NCBI RefSeq assembly: GCF_963675165.1
Contig: NC_087386.1
Coordinates: 6,578,066-6,642,065, forward strand
Length of the DNA: 64,000 bases
Direction: 5' to 3'
Source: Halichondria panicea
Taxonomy: Eukaryota; Porifera; Demospongiae; Suberitida; Halichondriidae
This document shows, one piece after another, positions 23,595-41,344 of the stretch. Numbering within the stretch: position 1 is the first letter of the stretch; each line of letters begins with the position of its first letter. The position numbers were made by a program, and so were the translations under genes. The notes beneath the pieces are model-generated. The model had not been told where the DNA came from. It worked only from the letters and a program-made list of their open reading frames with translations, and ran no database searches.

Positions 23595-23760
23595 AAGTGG
23601 GCATGTATAGGGGTTTTTCCCTGCTGAGCTCAGCTTGTTGAAAGCCACAGGCAAGAACCAATGCAAGAATCTTCAATATAATTAGCTTTGTGTGTTAGCT
23701 AAGGTGTGTTGAAGTGCACAGAGTCAGCATTACACATTTCAATATCCCCCCTCACAGCAG
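23595..23760 (+). promoter_or_regulatory. Shared upstream cassette, diverged copy before gene 5
   Basis: AAGTGGGCATGTATAGGGG stands in place of the GGGGTGGGGCATGTAG box. It is followed by GCTGAGCTCAGC, GAAAGCCACA, CAAGAATCTTCA and CATTTCAATATCCCCCCTC ending ACAGCAG at the ATG. Confidence 0.45.
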
Positions 23761-24598
23761 ATGACTACTGGTACCCCTGAATACAAAGCCATCTGTAGCT
23801 GCAGAGTGGTGCTGACAGATAAGCTCTCTGCATGCATCCAAGATGTAGCTAAACACTTACGTCAGAGTGGAGCACTGACTGACAGACAATGCCAGACAAT
23901 CATCCATCATGAAGACGGTGCTGAGAAGCTCATGGATATGATCATTGTCGACGTCAAAGAGCCAGACACCACATTGGATGCTTTTTCCGACTTAGTGACA
24001 GCAATAAAAAACAGTGGGAACAAACACTTCCTTACATTTGTCAAGGATGTGATTGAAGAGAAACGAAAAGAGTTCTATAGAGAATTGCTCACAGTTCCAC
24101 CAAGTATGTGATATAAATAGTTATTAATGGTGATCATTGAATTTTCCCATGTTCACAGGTTTCGTGGCATCTCAGGAATATGACGTCTTCATCAGCTACA
24201 GCCGTGAGGTTGGAACTATGCGCACAGTAGACACTCTTTTGCGTCCTCCACTGGAACAAGAAGGCCTCACCGTGTTTGTAGACAGAGATAGAGTTCGTCC
24301 TGGGGACAGATGGCGATCTGAGATTGCCTCCGCTATCAAAACTTGCAAAGCCTTTATCTGTGTGCTCACTAAACGCTACATGAGGTCTGTCTACTGCAAT
24401 GGAGAGTTGTACGAAGCAGAAGCTCTTCGCAAGCGTATGTTTCCAGTGGTGTGTGAGGATGGTTGGAGAGATGTGCCTGGAGGTGCTCCTGTGATGGAGG
24501 TGGTACAAGAGGTTCAGTATGTCTCTCTAGTGGCAGAAGACAGCGAGACACAACTGAAAAAACTGGTGCAAAGTATCAAAACGTCAGTCAGTGCGTAG
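23761..24598 (+). CDS. CARD-TIR protein, two exons (cluster gene 5)
   Basis: Exons 23761-24103 and 24159-24598 join in phase 1 to give 260 aa. The N-terminal helical domain (VDVKEPDTTLDAFSDLV, RKEFYRELL) is CARD-like. The TIR part has EYDVFISYSR, VFVDRDRVRPGDRW, and SVYCNGELYEAEAL with the candidate catalytic Glu. It ends SVSA like gene 3 and shares the changed AAAACGTCAG end, so genes 3 and 5 form a short-gene pair alternating with the long genes 4 and 6. The intron is only 55 bases. Likely cytosolic. A role as an adaptor or NAD-consuming TIR in an immune or cell-death pathway is inferred from the domain pair. Confidence 0.8.
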
Positions 24599-24874
24599 TA
24601 CCTGAACTAACTGCACCGTTACACTCTTTATAGGTATAGATCTATTGTTTTGTTTAATACCAAACTGCTGTATTATTTATACATTTTGTATACATTTTGT
24701 ACATTTCCTATTTTTTGTATCTTACCCTTATCAGGAGTGCATCATCTCCTGCCCCTATCTATATAATTATGTGTTTAGGCAATTGCAACATGTCAAGTTA
24801 AGTGTATACTCTTGGTACAGTGCCCTGGTGCATGCTGCATGGTGTCATCAATATATGGGGGTGGTGGAAATACA

Positions 24875-25114
24875 GGGGTGGGGCATGTAGGTCTAGATCT
24901 AGGGGTTTTCCCAGCTGAGCTCAACAAACTTCATTTGCCGAGTTCAAGTACGAGTACGTATATTGTGTGCTGCTCTGGCTCCTGCTATACCGAGGCCAAG
25001 GCGCTTTATTGTGCGTGGTATCAATAGGTTATAAGGTACGTTGAAAACATGCTGTATTATTATAGTCAGCATTACACATTTTAATATCCCCCCCTTAACT
25101 TGGCTCACTTGTAG
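24875..25114 (+). promoter_or_regulatory. Shared upstream cassette, copy before gene 6
   Basis: GGGGTGGGGCATGTAG at 24875-24890 is followed by the same ordered words as before gene 4, including GGCGCTTTATTGTGCGTGG and ACGTTGAAAACATGCTG, ending TTGTAG at ATG 25115. Confidence 0.5.
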
Positions 25115-27483
25115 ATGACTACCTATACTGCCTATACTGCTGAATACAAAGCCATCTGTAGCTGCAGAGTGGATCTAACCAAGAAGCTCTCTACGTGCGT
25201 CAATGAGGTAGCTAAACACTTACGTCAGAGTGGAGCACTGACTGACGAACAATGCCAGGCAATCATCAGTGCTGAAGACGGTGCTGAGAAGCTCATGAAG
25301 ACTATTATGGTGATGATCATTATGAGTTTAATTTTCCTAGATTTCCTGGCATCAAAATACCACGTTTTCATCAGCCACAGCCACAGCCGTGAGGCTGACA
25401 CCATGCACACAGTGGACATTCTTATGTTGCGACTGAAACAAGAAGGCCTCAGCGTGTTTGTGGACCAACATAGCATTCGGCCTGGGGACAAATGGCCAAT
25501 TGAGATTGCCTCCGCCATCAAAACCTGCAAAGCCTTTGTTGTTGTGCTCAGTAAACGCTACGTGAGGTCCGTGTACTGCAATGGAGAGCTGTTCGAAGCA
25601 AAAGCTCTTGGCAAGTGTATATTCCCAGTGGTGTGTGAGGATAGTTGGAGAGATGTGCCTGGAGGTGCTCCTGTGATGGAGGTGGTGAGAGACGTTCAGG
25701 ATGTCTCTCTAGTGGCAGGAAACACAGAGAATCAACTAACAAGACTGGTCCAAGGTATCAAAGGTCAGTCAGTAACAAATAGTGTTACCCCCAGTCCGAC
25801 AAATAGTGTTACCCCCAGTCCTACAATTACAGTTTCCATTCACAGGAGCTGTGGGACTTTTATCACCCGTTGCCGTAGATCCAGACTCACCCACCAACCA
25901 GGCTGGTAAGACGTGAAAGAAGTAACTATGCAACCTCCTGGACCACTGCAGTGCATGTGTTAGCAAATTTTGTATCTTTTGTATTTATTTTCATTGCATT
26001 TCCTTTATTTCATAGATATCTAGGTCTATATACCGTATAGCAGGTAATTTTCGTTGATGCAAATTTTCGTACGAACCACAAGTTTAATATTTCGTATTCT
26101 AATTACATATACACTCGTATAGCTCAGAATGGTGGACGTAGAAAACCAGGAGTAAAAGAGAAGGTAGAACCTTTTTCGTACAATAATTTTTTGTGTTACG
26201 AAAAATACGAAATTTGGACCATATGAAAAATAACCTGCTATACGGTAGTTTGTCCACTTGATGGGAATTCCCCCTGTAGTTTTGATAATGTATTATGATG
26301 TCATGTGGTAGGTTGACTGACATAATTTGCTACAGGGATTGAAGAGGCTGAGATGAGTTCTTTACAAGCAGCTGACACCTCCACAGATGAGGACAGCTCT
26401 GATGAGGCTGGACCAGACTCTCTCCTACAGAAACATAAATATCTCATAGATAAATGTCGTGAGGTTCTCTGCGGATTATTGGACCCTTCTCAAGTGATCC
26501 TACAGCTCAGAAAACAAGGCGTATTCACTCAACTAGACCAGCAGACCATCCTCGCCAGGCCTACAGATTTAGAACAAACTGGACATATTCTGGATCAGCT
26601 GTTCAGACGAGGACCCCATGCACTGCACGAGTTTGTCCGATGTCTCAAATCCTTCGAGGACAAGTACTCCTCCATTGCCTACACCCTCCAGCCAGTCAAC
26701 CATCGCATTCTCTGGTTTGCCTCAAGCCCCACACTGGCAGCAGCTGTTGTACACACGTTGGAGGAATACAATGCAGCCAAATTTCCAGAATTCCCCGGGA
26801 AAATGGGACCAAAAAGCAAGTACATTGTGAGGAGAGCGTCTGTTTTCGTGAAATGGATTCCAGTTGAAGATTCTGATTTGGACGATAGTTTGGACATTTT
26901 TGATTGTGTTGACGATATTGAAGTGTGCCTAGTGTTCCCCACGGCCGAGAGAAGTGGTCATGTGACTGAGGCCATGACGGCTGCATTTCAGGAGTGCCCC
27001 CGTCCGTCTATCGCTGTGATGAGTGGAATGTGTGAGGGTGTGGATGTGAGGGCGTTAGACGGTGGCAGTGATGTCATTATTGTTAACGGCGTTCGTACAC
27101 AGTTCCCTCAAATTGACCTCGATCCCCCCACCACAGAAATAGCCAAGAAAACCATACAAACTAAATTCACACGATCTACAGAATGGAGCAAACGCTTCAC
27201 CAGAAGACACAGCGTTCGCCCCAAAGAGCCGCTAATGAACTGCATTGACACGAACCCTCCTCAACCATTGGACACCAGTCTGCACACCACCTATGTGAGT
27301 GACGATGGACACACCCACCAGTTCTATGAGCTATGTCGGAGCAAGCTTCCTGGGGAAACCCCATTCCTGGCCACTGTGGGCGTGGTCAACAAGGAGTGCC
27401 CGGAGGAGACGAGATCCTCTTACACTGTGCTGAGCAGTAGAGTTACCATGGAGATATGCAGAACTTTCATGGAGAAACATTGA
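25115..27483 (+). CDS. Half-CARD / TIR / CARD / PNP-like fusion protein (cluster gene 6)
   Basis: Inferred exons 25115-25763, 25846-25905 and 26336-27483 join in phase 1 throughout (AAAG|GT, GCTG|GT, CTACAG|GG), giving about 618 aa. Residues 1-62 are the first half of the CARD-like domain. TIR spans about 80-215, with HVFISHSH, VFVDQHSIRPGDKW and Glu158 in YCNGEL. A short Pro-rich linker follows. A second CARD lies at about 266-357 (LIDKCREVLCGLLD..VILQLRKQGVFT). Residues about 360-618 resemble the purine nucleoside phosphorylase/MTA nucleosidase fold: RILWFASSPTLAAAVVHTL at the start, VCLVFPTAERSGHVTEAM, and MSGMCEGVDVRALDGGSDV, where family members have a Gly-rich phosphate/nucleoside loop and GDV. 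The predicted product joins two possible nucleotide-directed effectors. If intron 1 is retained, the frame stops at 25907-25909. AATAAA at 27628 may be the poly(A) signal. The PNP call is by motif only. Confidence 0.7.
25775..25825 (+). repeat. Two tandem 20-bp repeats in intron 1 of gene 6
   Basis: AATAGTGTTACCCCCAGTCC occurs twice in a row (about 25779-25819), followed by TACAATTACAG. If the intron is retained it encodes NSVTPSPT twice. Gene 4 has no such repeat at the same place. Confidence 0.75.
26031..26247. mobile_element. MITE with TACCGTATAGCAGG termini
   Basis: The ends TACCGTATAGCAGGTAATTT and AATAACCTGCTATACGGTA form inverted repeats 217 bp apart. The interior contains TTAATATTTCGTATTCTAAT and GGTGGACGTAGAA, shared with the copy at 42152-42352. 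It lies in intron 2 of gene 6. Confidence 0.85.
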
Positions 27484-27761
27484 ACAAACTAACCATTAAA
27501 ATAATTGTCAATGAATATTTTCGTCGTGTATAAATAATGTACGTACTTTCAGTTGTCAATATTGTAATGAGCAATTGTCAATAATAACATTAATAATTAA
27601 TAATTATTATTATAACATTTATTGTGCAATAAAAAATAATTGGCTGAACTATAAATAGCATTTGCTACAAACGTTGGGTATAAAAATACACAGAAAATAG
27701 AGTATATATAATGATGAGTTCAAGGTTTAGTTTAATTATGAGCTTAATCAGGGGGTTTCCC

Positions 27762-35579
<7,818 letters not shown>

Positions 35580-35802
35580 TATCCAGTCACTCAAGGGTTA
35601 AACTGTATACACATGCATGCGTGTATAATTATATAACAGGATATTATCATGGCATATTATTAAAACAACAATATACATAGTTGCGATATGGTAGGATACA
35701 CGAACATGCACACACTGAGATGGTTGAAATACCAACAAAATATGTTTTTATGTAATATAGTACTATGCAACGTACACTCCCACCAGTATAGTATAATAGC
35801 GT

Positions 35803-35807
35803 GTGTG

Positions 35808-35879
<72 letters not shown>

Positions 35880-35945
35880 TGTGTGTGTGTGTGTGTGTGT
35901 GCGTGTGTGTGTGCGTGCGTGTGTGTGCGTGTGGGTGTGGGTGTG
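35803..35945 (+). repeat. TG microsatellite
   Basis: TG dinucleotides with occasional GC interruptions, upstream of the phosphatase start. Confidence 0.95.
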
Positions 35946-36277
35946 TGGAGTGAAGCCTTATCACCACCATAATTATGAGCATTGGATGGCTTCCATCGCT
36001 AACTAGGGCTTGTGTTAGTGAGAATGCTATGTGTGTAGATTGATGCTATGCAGTCAATTTAGCAGAGCTAGGTCAAGTTTCCCCCGAGTGTGTGTATGAG
36101 ACCCACCACCACCTGGTGACATCCCTACAGTAAACAGTGTGTGTGTGTGTTTCCAATCAGTGCGTGTGTAATCTAGCTATAGCAACACGTAACCAACACA
36201 GGCTCATAAGATCAGAGTAGACTAAAATCACAATACTATAAATATAGAGAGTACAGAATATTCCCCCAAGCTCGGTA

Positions 36278-36505
36278 TACCGTATAGCGCGAAATTTTCG
36301 AGGCACTTATATTTCGTGGATTAGCCTCTAAAAGCTATTTCGTTGCACAATGTTCGCGGAATGACTGCTTACCGGAAGCCACGCCTTTAAATCTATGCAT
36401 GCTATAGCAGGTAATTCAATTTTCGTGGACTTAATTTTCGTGTAGGATTCTAACCCACGAAATCCGCGAAAATTAAGCCCCTCGAAAATTTCGCGCTATA
36501 CGGTA
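36278..36505. mobile_element. MITE with TACCGTATAGCGCG termini, best-preserved copy
   Basis: Ends TACCGTATAGCGCGAAATTT and AAATTTCGCGCTATACGGTA are perfect inverted repeats over more than 20 bases, 228 bp overall. The interior carries CCACGAAATCCGCGAAAATTA-type words. It is the best reference for the family in this window. Confidence 0.9.
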
Positions 36506-37178
36506 ATTAACAAGGGCAAATGTTAGCACGCCTTTAATGGCTTCATGCAGACACTACAAAGCCCCGACACTGCTCACTGCCAGGTAGCTACGGCAGCACA
36601 CACACACAGAGGGGTACAACACACAAGGTCTCTATCTATTAACGCAGCTAGCTAGTACAGTTACTAAAGTCTCAGTTACTCACAATACTGGCCGGCCATA
36701 ACCTGGGGCCTGGGAAACTAGAGGGGTCTTTACTAAAAATTAACTAGCACATTCCACGACGATTATGCCTCAGGTCTAGCAGCATGGATAGTATGTGTTT
36801 GCTAGTATAACTCACCTCAGTATTAGAGACTGGGTACACAGACAGCAGAGACAGGTGGACGTACAGTAACAACAGAGAGAACAGCTCTTTGCTGGGCTAG
36901 CTAGCTATGCTGATCTAGCACTCCAGCCGCCACGCCCCTCACCTACACCCACGCAAATAGCTATTGCTACGGTACAACAGTGCAACAGTGTATGTAGTGA
37001 TGTAATTATTCATTGCTATAAATGTATAAATGTAGATATCAAGTACCTCGACGTTCACAGTAAAGTAAGTACGTACTTGTATTGTACATGGTTCATTTAA
37101 CATCATTGTGCTTCCTCTCTCCTGTAGCCAATGCTCTCCCCACAAACTGACAGACTGTATTAATCGATAGCTACGACA

Positions 37179-38546
37179 ATGAAGAAGGCTCGTATAGTCT
37201 GTAGTCTCGTTGGTGCCGGGGCAATTGTAGTACTCAGCCTGTACCTCCTCCTCAACAGTCACAGTAACGGAACTATAAATACAACAAAACAATTGATTAA
37301 ATTATCTCTTCTGAGGATAATAGACCTACCAGTGAATCCACACGACGCTTACCCAAGCATTCCTGCACTGGATAGCAATGAGAGTGCACTTGTTCAGCTC
37401 CACTGGACCATACTAGGAGGAACTAATGAGGACAATTCCTATCATTTCTTCTCAGCCTATTACGACGGACGGACATCCAAAAATCTGCAAAGGCCTGCTG
37501 TCATTGTAATGGGTTATGTCAATAGAAAAGTTCCATCCATCAAATTCTACTGTTTGTTTCGTTACAACAATCGTAGCACTTGCAAAGAGAAACCTGCAAA
37601 TGAGAGACACGTGTCCCCTTGTTTTCCACCCAATCTGTCTTCTAGGCCATACCACTATGTGTGTGAGGTGTTGGTTGGTGAAGAGGTGCCTCTAGCTGTA
37701 CACTTAAGCATGTCAGAAGATTGCAAGCCCGATTCCATCTCAGCTCCCATTCCGGTACAGAACAGAGACGCTAAAATTGAGGAGAAACCGGCTAAAAAAT
37801 TTGGAGTGTGTTTGGGAGGACCTTTAGTGCAGGAGAATGCTAACTTCTTGAGAGATGTGGTGGAGTACGTTGAGATGAGCATAGCCGTGGGTGTACAGCA
37901 AATAGTGTTCTATGTCAATGAAAAGCAAGTGGATAAGAGTTTGTTGGAATATTTATGGAAGCATTATCCTGATGTGGTGAAGACTATCGCTTGGAGGAAG
38001 TTTGACAAGTGGGTCCCCATGCATTACTATGGACAGTTGTTGATGATGAGCGACTGTTTCTACCGACACATGTATGAGGTTGAATACTTGGCCATGACTG
38101 ATTTGGATGAAATGATAACGCCAGTTGGAAAGCATACCTCATGGGGGGAGATGATCAAGGCTTTGAACAGCAACAGTGATGTGTCTTCATACACATTCCA
38201 GAATGCGTTTTTCACCTCGCCTGAAAATGAAGCTAAACAAGTGTTACCAAACTGTTCTAATGCACAAGTGCCCAAGTATTTCACACGAACTGTACGCCAT
38301 GACTGCTACCCTGGTTATGCGTACAGACCCAAGACTATGAGTCTAGCTCGATACATTTATGAGCCAAACATTCACTGGGTCTGTGCAAGAGTGGATGGAC
38401 ATCCTGGTAATACTAATGTTCCTACAGAGATTGGGATTCTAGCGCACTACAGACCGTCTGTACCAGATGACTGTGTGGGGAAACCAACATTTACTGACAA
38501 TGTAGCTAGAAAATTTAGGAACAAAGTTACAGATTCTATGTGCTGA
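37179..38546 (+). CDS. GT92 (DUF23) family glycosyltransferase, type II membrane
   Basis: A single exon encodes 455 aa. The cytosolic tail is MKKAR, followed by one membrane anchor at about residues 7-26. This is the usual Golgi type II layout, with a lumenal stem containing N-glycosylation sequons. The C-terminal catalytic domain (about 207-450) shows CLGGPLVQENANFLRDVVEY, VGVQQIVFYVN, LMMSDCFYRHMYEVEYLAMT and DLDEMI (about 307), the metal/sugar-nucleotide DxD-type motif of this family. Late motifs are KYFTRTVRHDCYPG and LAHYR near the end. Nematode and fly members transfer galactose to fucose on N-glycans; substrate here is unknown. The start at ATG 37179 places the anchor correctly. No introns, unlike its neighbours. 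Confidence 0.85.
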   Translation: MKKARIVCSLVGAGAIVVLSLYLLLNSHSNGTINTTKQLIKLSLLRIIDLPVNPHDAYPSIPALDSNESALVQLHWTILGGTNEDNSYHFFSAYYDGRTSKNLQRPAVIVMGYVNRKVPSIKFYCLFRYNNRSTCKEKPANERHVSPCFPPNLSSRPYHYVCEVLVGEEVPLAVHLSMSEDCKPDSISAPIPVQNRDAKIEEKPAKKFGVCLGGPLVQENANFLRDVVEYVEMSIAVGVQQIVFYVNEKQVDKSLLEYLWKHYPDVVKTIAWRKFDKWVPMHYYGQLLMMSDCFYRHMYEVEYLAMTDLDEMITPVGKHTSWGEMIKALNSNSDVSSYTFQNAFFTSPENEAKQVLPNCSNAQVPKYFTRTVRHDCYPGYAYRPKTMSLARYIYEPNIHWVCARVDGHPGNTNVPTEIGILAHYRPSVPDDCVGKPTFTDNVARKFRNKVTDSMC

Positions 38547-38665
38547 AATTGATAATTATGACTAATGCGGTAAAGATCGTCTAGTGAAGGTTATGTAAAG
38601 ATCGTTTGACAAAAATGTAATAATTATGTGATAGGTTAGGGTCAAAGGTCTTTTTGTTTATCAAA

Positions 38666-39014
38666 ATGGTGTCTACAAGACTGCTGCTCCAGCTAGCTCC
38701 AGTTCTACGCCTCCCTCAAGCTACTCGCTCCATCACCTCGCTAGCTAAAAGGGGCAAAGGTGGCCGCTCGTCCTTCAGCGGTGTAGTGGCTACTGTGTTT
38801 GGAGGGCCTGGTTTCTTGGGGAGATATGTGGTGAACCGGTTGGGTCGTGTGGGGTCTCAAGTGGTTGTACCTTATCGTGGAGATGAGCATGACTACAGAT
38901 ACTTGAAGCCGATGGGAGACCTCGGGCAAATAGTATTCGTGGTAAGTGTGTGAGCCATTGCACACACCACACACACGGTACACACATCGGTACACACCCA
39001 CGGCCACACACACT

Positions 39015-39048
<34 letters not shown>

Positions 39049-40161
39049 GCACACACACACACACACATATACACATACACAGAAGTATGATCTGCGTGAC
39101 CCTGAGAGTGTGTATAAAGCAGTCAAGCACTCCAACGTAGTCATCAACCTGGTGGGACGAGACTACGAAACAAGGTAGTCACATTTCAACACACACACAC
39201 ACACCCACACACACACACACACACACCCACATACACGCACACACACACACACACACACACGCACACACACACACATAGTTATTCGACCATTATACAGGAA
39301 TTTCTCGTTCACTGATGTGAATGTGAATGGAGCTAGGACAATAGCTGAAGCTTGTCAAGCTGCCGGAGTTAAGAGGTTGATCCACTTCAGTGCTCTCAAT
39401 GCCACCAGTGATTCACCCTCGCAGTTCCTACAAACTAAAGTACGCGTGGAAATACCATACTATACGACCTTTAACCTCTAATAATGACCTTTGACCCCTA
39501 TATAGGCTCAAGGGGAAGAGTTGGTACGAGAAGTGTTCCCTACAGCCACTGTAGTGCGACCAGCGGATACTTACGGACATGAGGATCGATTCCTGCATTA
39601 CTATGCCAGCCTCAGGGTGTTCCCGTTCGGTGTTATCCCAGTGATGAGTGGAGCAGATCAGACCACCAAGAGACCTGTCTATGTGAGTGTGTGTATGTGG
39701 GTGTGTGGGGGTGTGTGTGTGGAGTGTGGGGGTGGGGTGTGGGGGTGTGTGTGTGTGTGCGTTGAAGGCCATTTCAATAGGTATCCTGTTCAGTTTACAT
39801 GCTCTTTGTCAACGCATATACATGTATACTGCACTTTTAATACTCTTATTACCCCCTCTCTCACACACACACAGGTTGGAGACATTGCTCATGCTGTTGG
39901 GAGTATAATATCAGATTCTGCCACTGCTGGCAAAACATACGAACTAGCGGGGTAAGCTCAGCCCTTGGTTTAACCCTTACAGTCCTGTCCATTACCTGCT
40001 GTTTAACCCTTACAGAGCTACTGAGTACCCACTGCCAGAGCTGATACAGTACATCTATCGAGTGATGTACAGGCAGTGTACTGTCACTCCTCTACCACGA
40101 GCACTGTACAGGTGGGTGGTTGAATAGGACAGAGCCGTTCACTGTACCCCCCCCCACACAA

Positions 40162-40208
<47 letters not shown>

Positions 40209-40690
40209 CACACACTTGGTCCACTGTACTCCCCCCCACACACACACTACACACACTACACACTAGGTCCACTATACCTCCCCCCCACACACACACAGGT
40301 TTGTCAGTTCCCTGATGGAGTTGAACCCGTTCGTTCCGTACATGACCAGAGACATTGCCACAAGAGTGAGTCACCATCCCTCATAATCCACTGCACAATA
40401 GCAGTAAAGAAAATCAGTGAAATATCGTTATTCAGTGTTAGATAGACCTTAACTTGTCTAACAATAAGTTACACTATTATACTGGTGCTATAGACTCTTC
40501 TCTCTCTTTCTCTCTCTCTGTGCAGCTCCACCTCTCTAACACGCCCACTCCTGGTCTGCCTGGGCTAGAGGATCTCGGGGTCACTCCTACTCATCTAGAA
40601 GACGTTGCCATCAACTTCATCCGCCGCTACAGAAACTTTATGGACTTTGACCACCCTATTGAAGAAACCCATCCAAACAGACCTAGTTAA
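38666..40690 (+). CDS. NDUFA9: NADH dehydrogenase (complex I) subunit NDUFA9
   Basis: Eight exons, 38666-38941, 39083-39174, 39298-39439, 39506-39682, 39875-39951, 40016-40111, 40299-40365 and 40526-40690, are phase-consistent and give 363 aa, close to the usual 370-380. An Arg/Ser-rich mitochondrial presequence is followed by the atypical SDR Rossmann motif [14 protein letters not shown] (the family has G-T-G-F-L-G), [62 protein letters not shown], and LPGLEDLGV near the C-terminus. It is an accessory matrix subunit of complex I that binds NADPH. Introns contain CA tracts that abut acceptors of exons 5 and 7. The start is the ATG at 38666; the upstream in-frame TTG is not used. Confidence 0.93.
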
Positions 40691-41344
40691 TCAGTGACAG
40701 CCATTGTTAGAGAACAGCATGTACTAGTTAGTGTTGTGTATGTTGTAATAATGTGAGTTATGTTTTAATACTTGAAGGCCTAGTTGTTGTGGCCATTGAT
40801 AATAATTGTCTCTCTTACTTTTAATTAGTTGATGATAATAAGACCACGGACAGATGTATGGATGTGCATTTACATAAATCACATAATTTTATTATTAACA
40901 ATATAGCAAGTTCAAATGACAGCACGAGTTTTTATATTCTTATCATGCTATAATTCATCTCTGTTGTTGTCATGACGACCACCACCTTCCTCCTTCTCCC
41001 GTTCACTGATAGGCCCCTCCCACAAGTCCTCCTCCTCTCCACCGAACTCTGCACCCACAGGGACACACATGTATGGGGATATAATTATTATGAGGTTATC
41101 ACAAGAGCAATACACACACACAAGTAGACATCACATAAGATCCCCTTCATTCATTAGAGTTGGCTCTGTAACTGGCAACCGAACGATTTTAAAACTTTCT
41201 GAAAGCTTAAAAGGAGCCCGTTCAGATGGTATGCTCAAAATAACGAGTTTTACCCCACAAAAATGACCCGCTATACGGTAACACCCATTGTGGGGAGGTA
41301 CTCATGCAACATGAGTGTATACGGCTACAGCTTGTGTTAGTGTG
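40691..41344. other. Tail-to-tail intergenic region
   Basis: The 3' ends of NDUFA9 (plus) and the JmjC gene (minus) meet here. A dispersed-repeat fragment (41155-41245) and a lone MITE end, CCCGCTATACGGTA (41267-41280), are present. No gene seen. Confidence 0.6.

Larger units (their letters stand above)
35580..37178. other. Intergenic region between divergent phosphatase and GT92 genes
   Basis: It holds a TG microsatellite (35803-35945) and one MITE (36278-36505). No coding frame is recognised. Both flanking genes start outward, so their promoters and untranslated exons should lie here. Confidence 0.6.
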
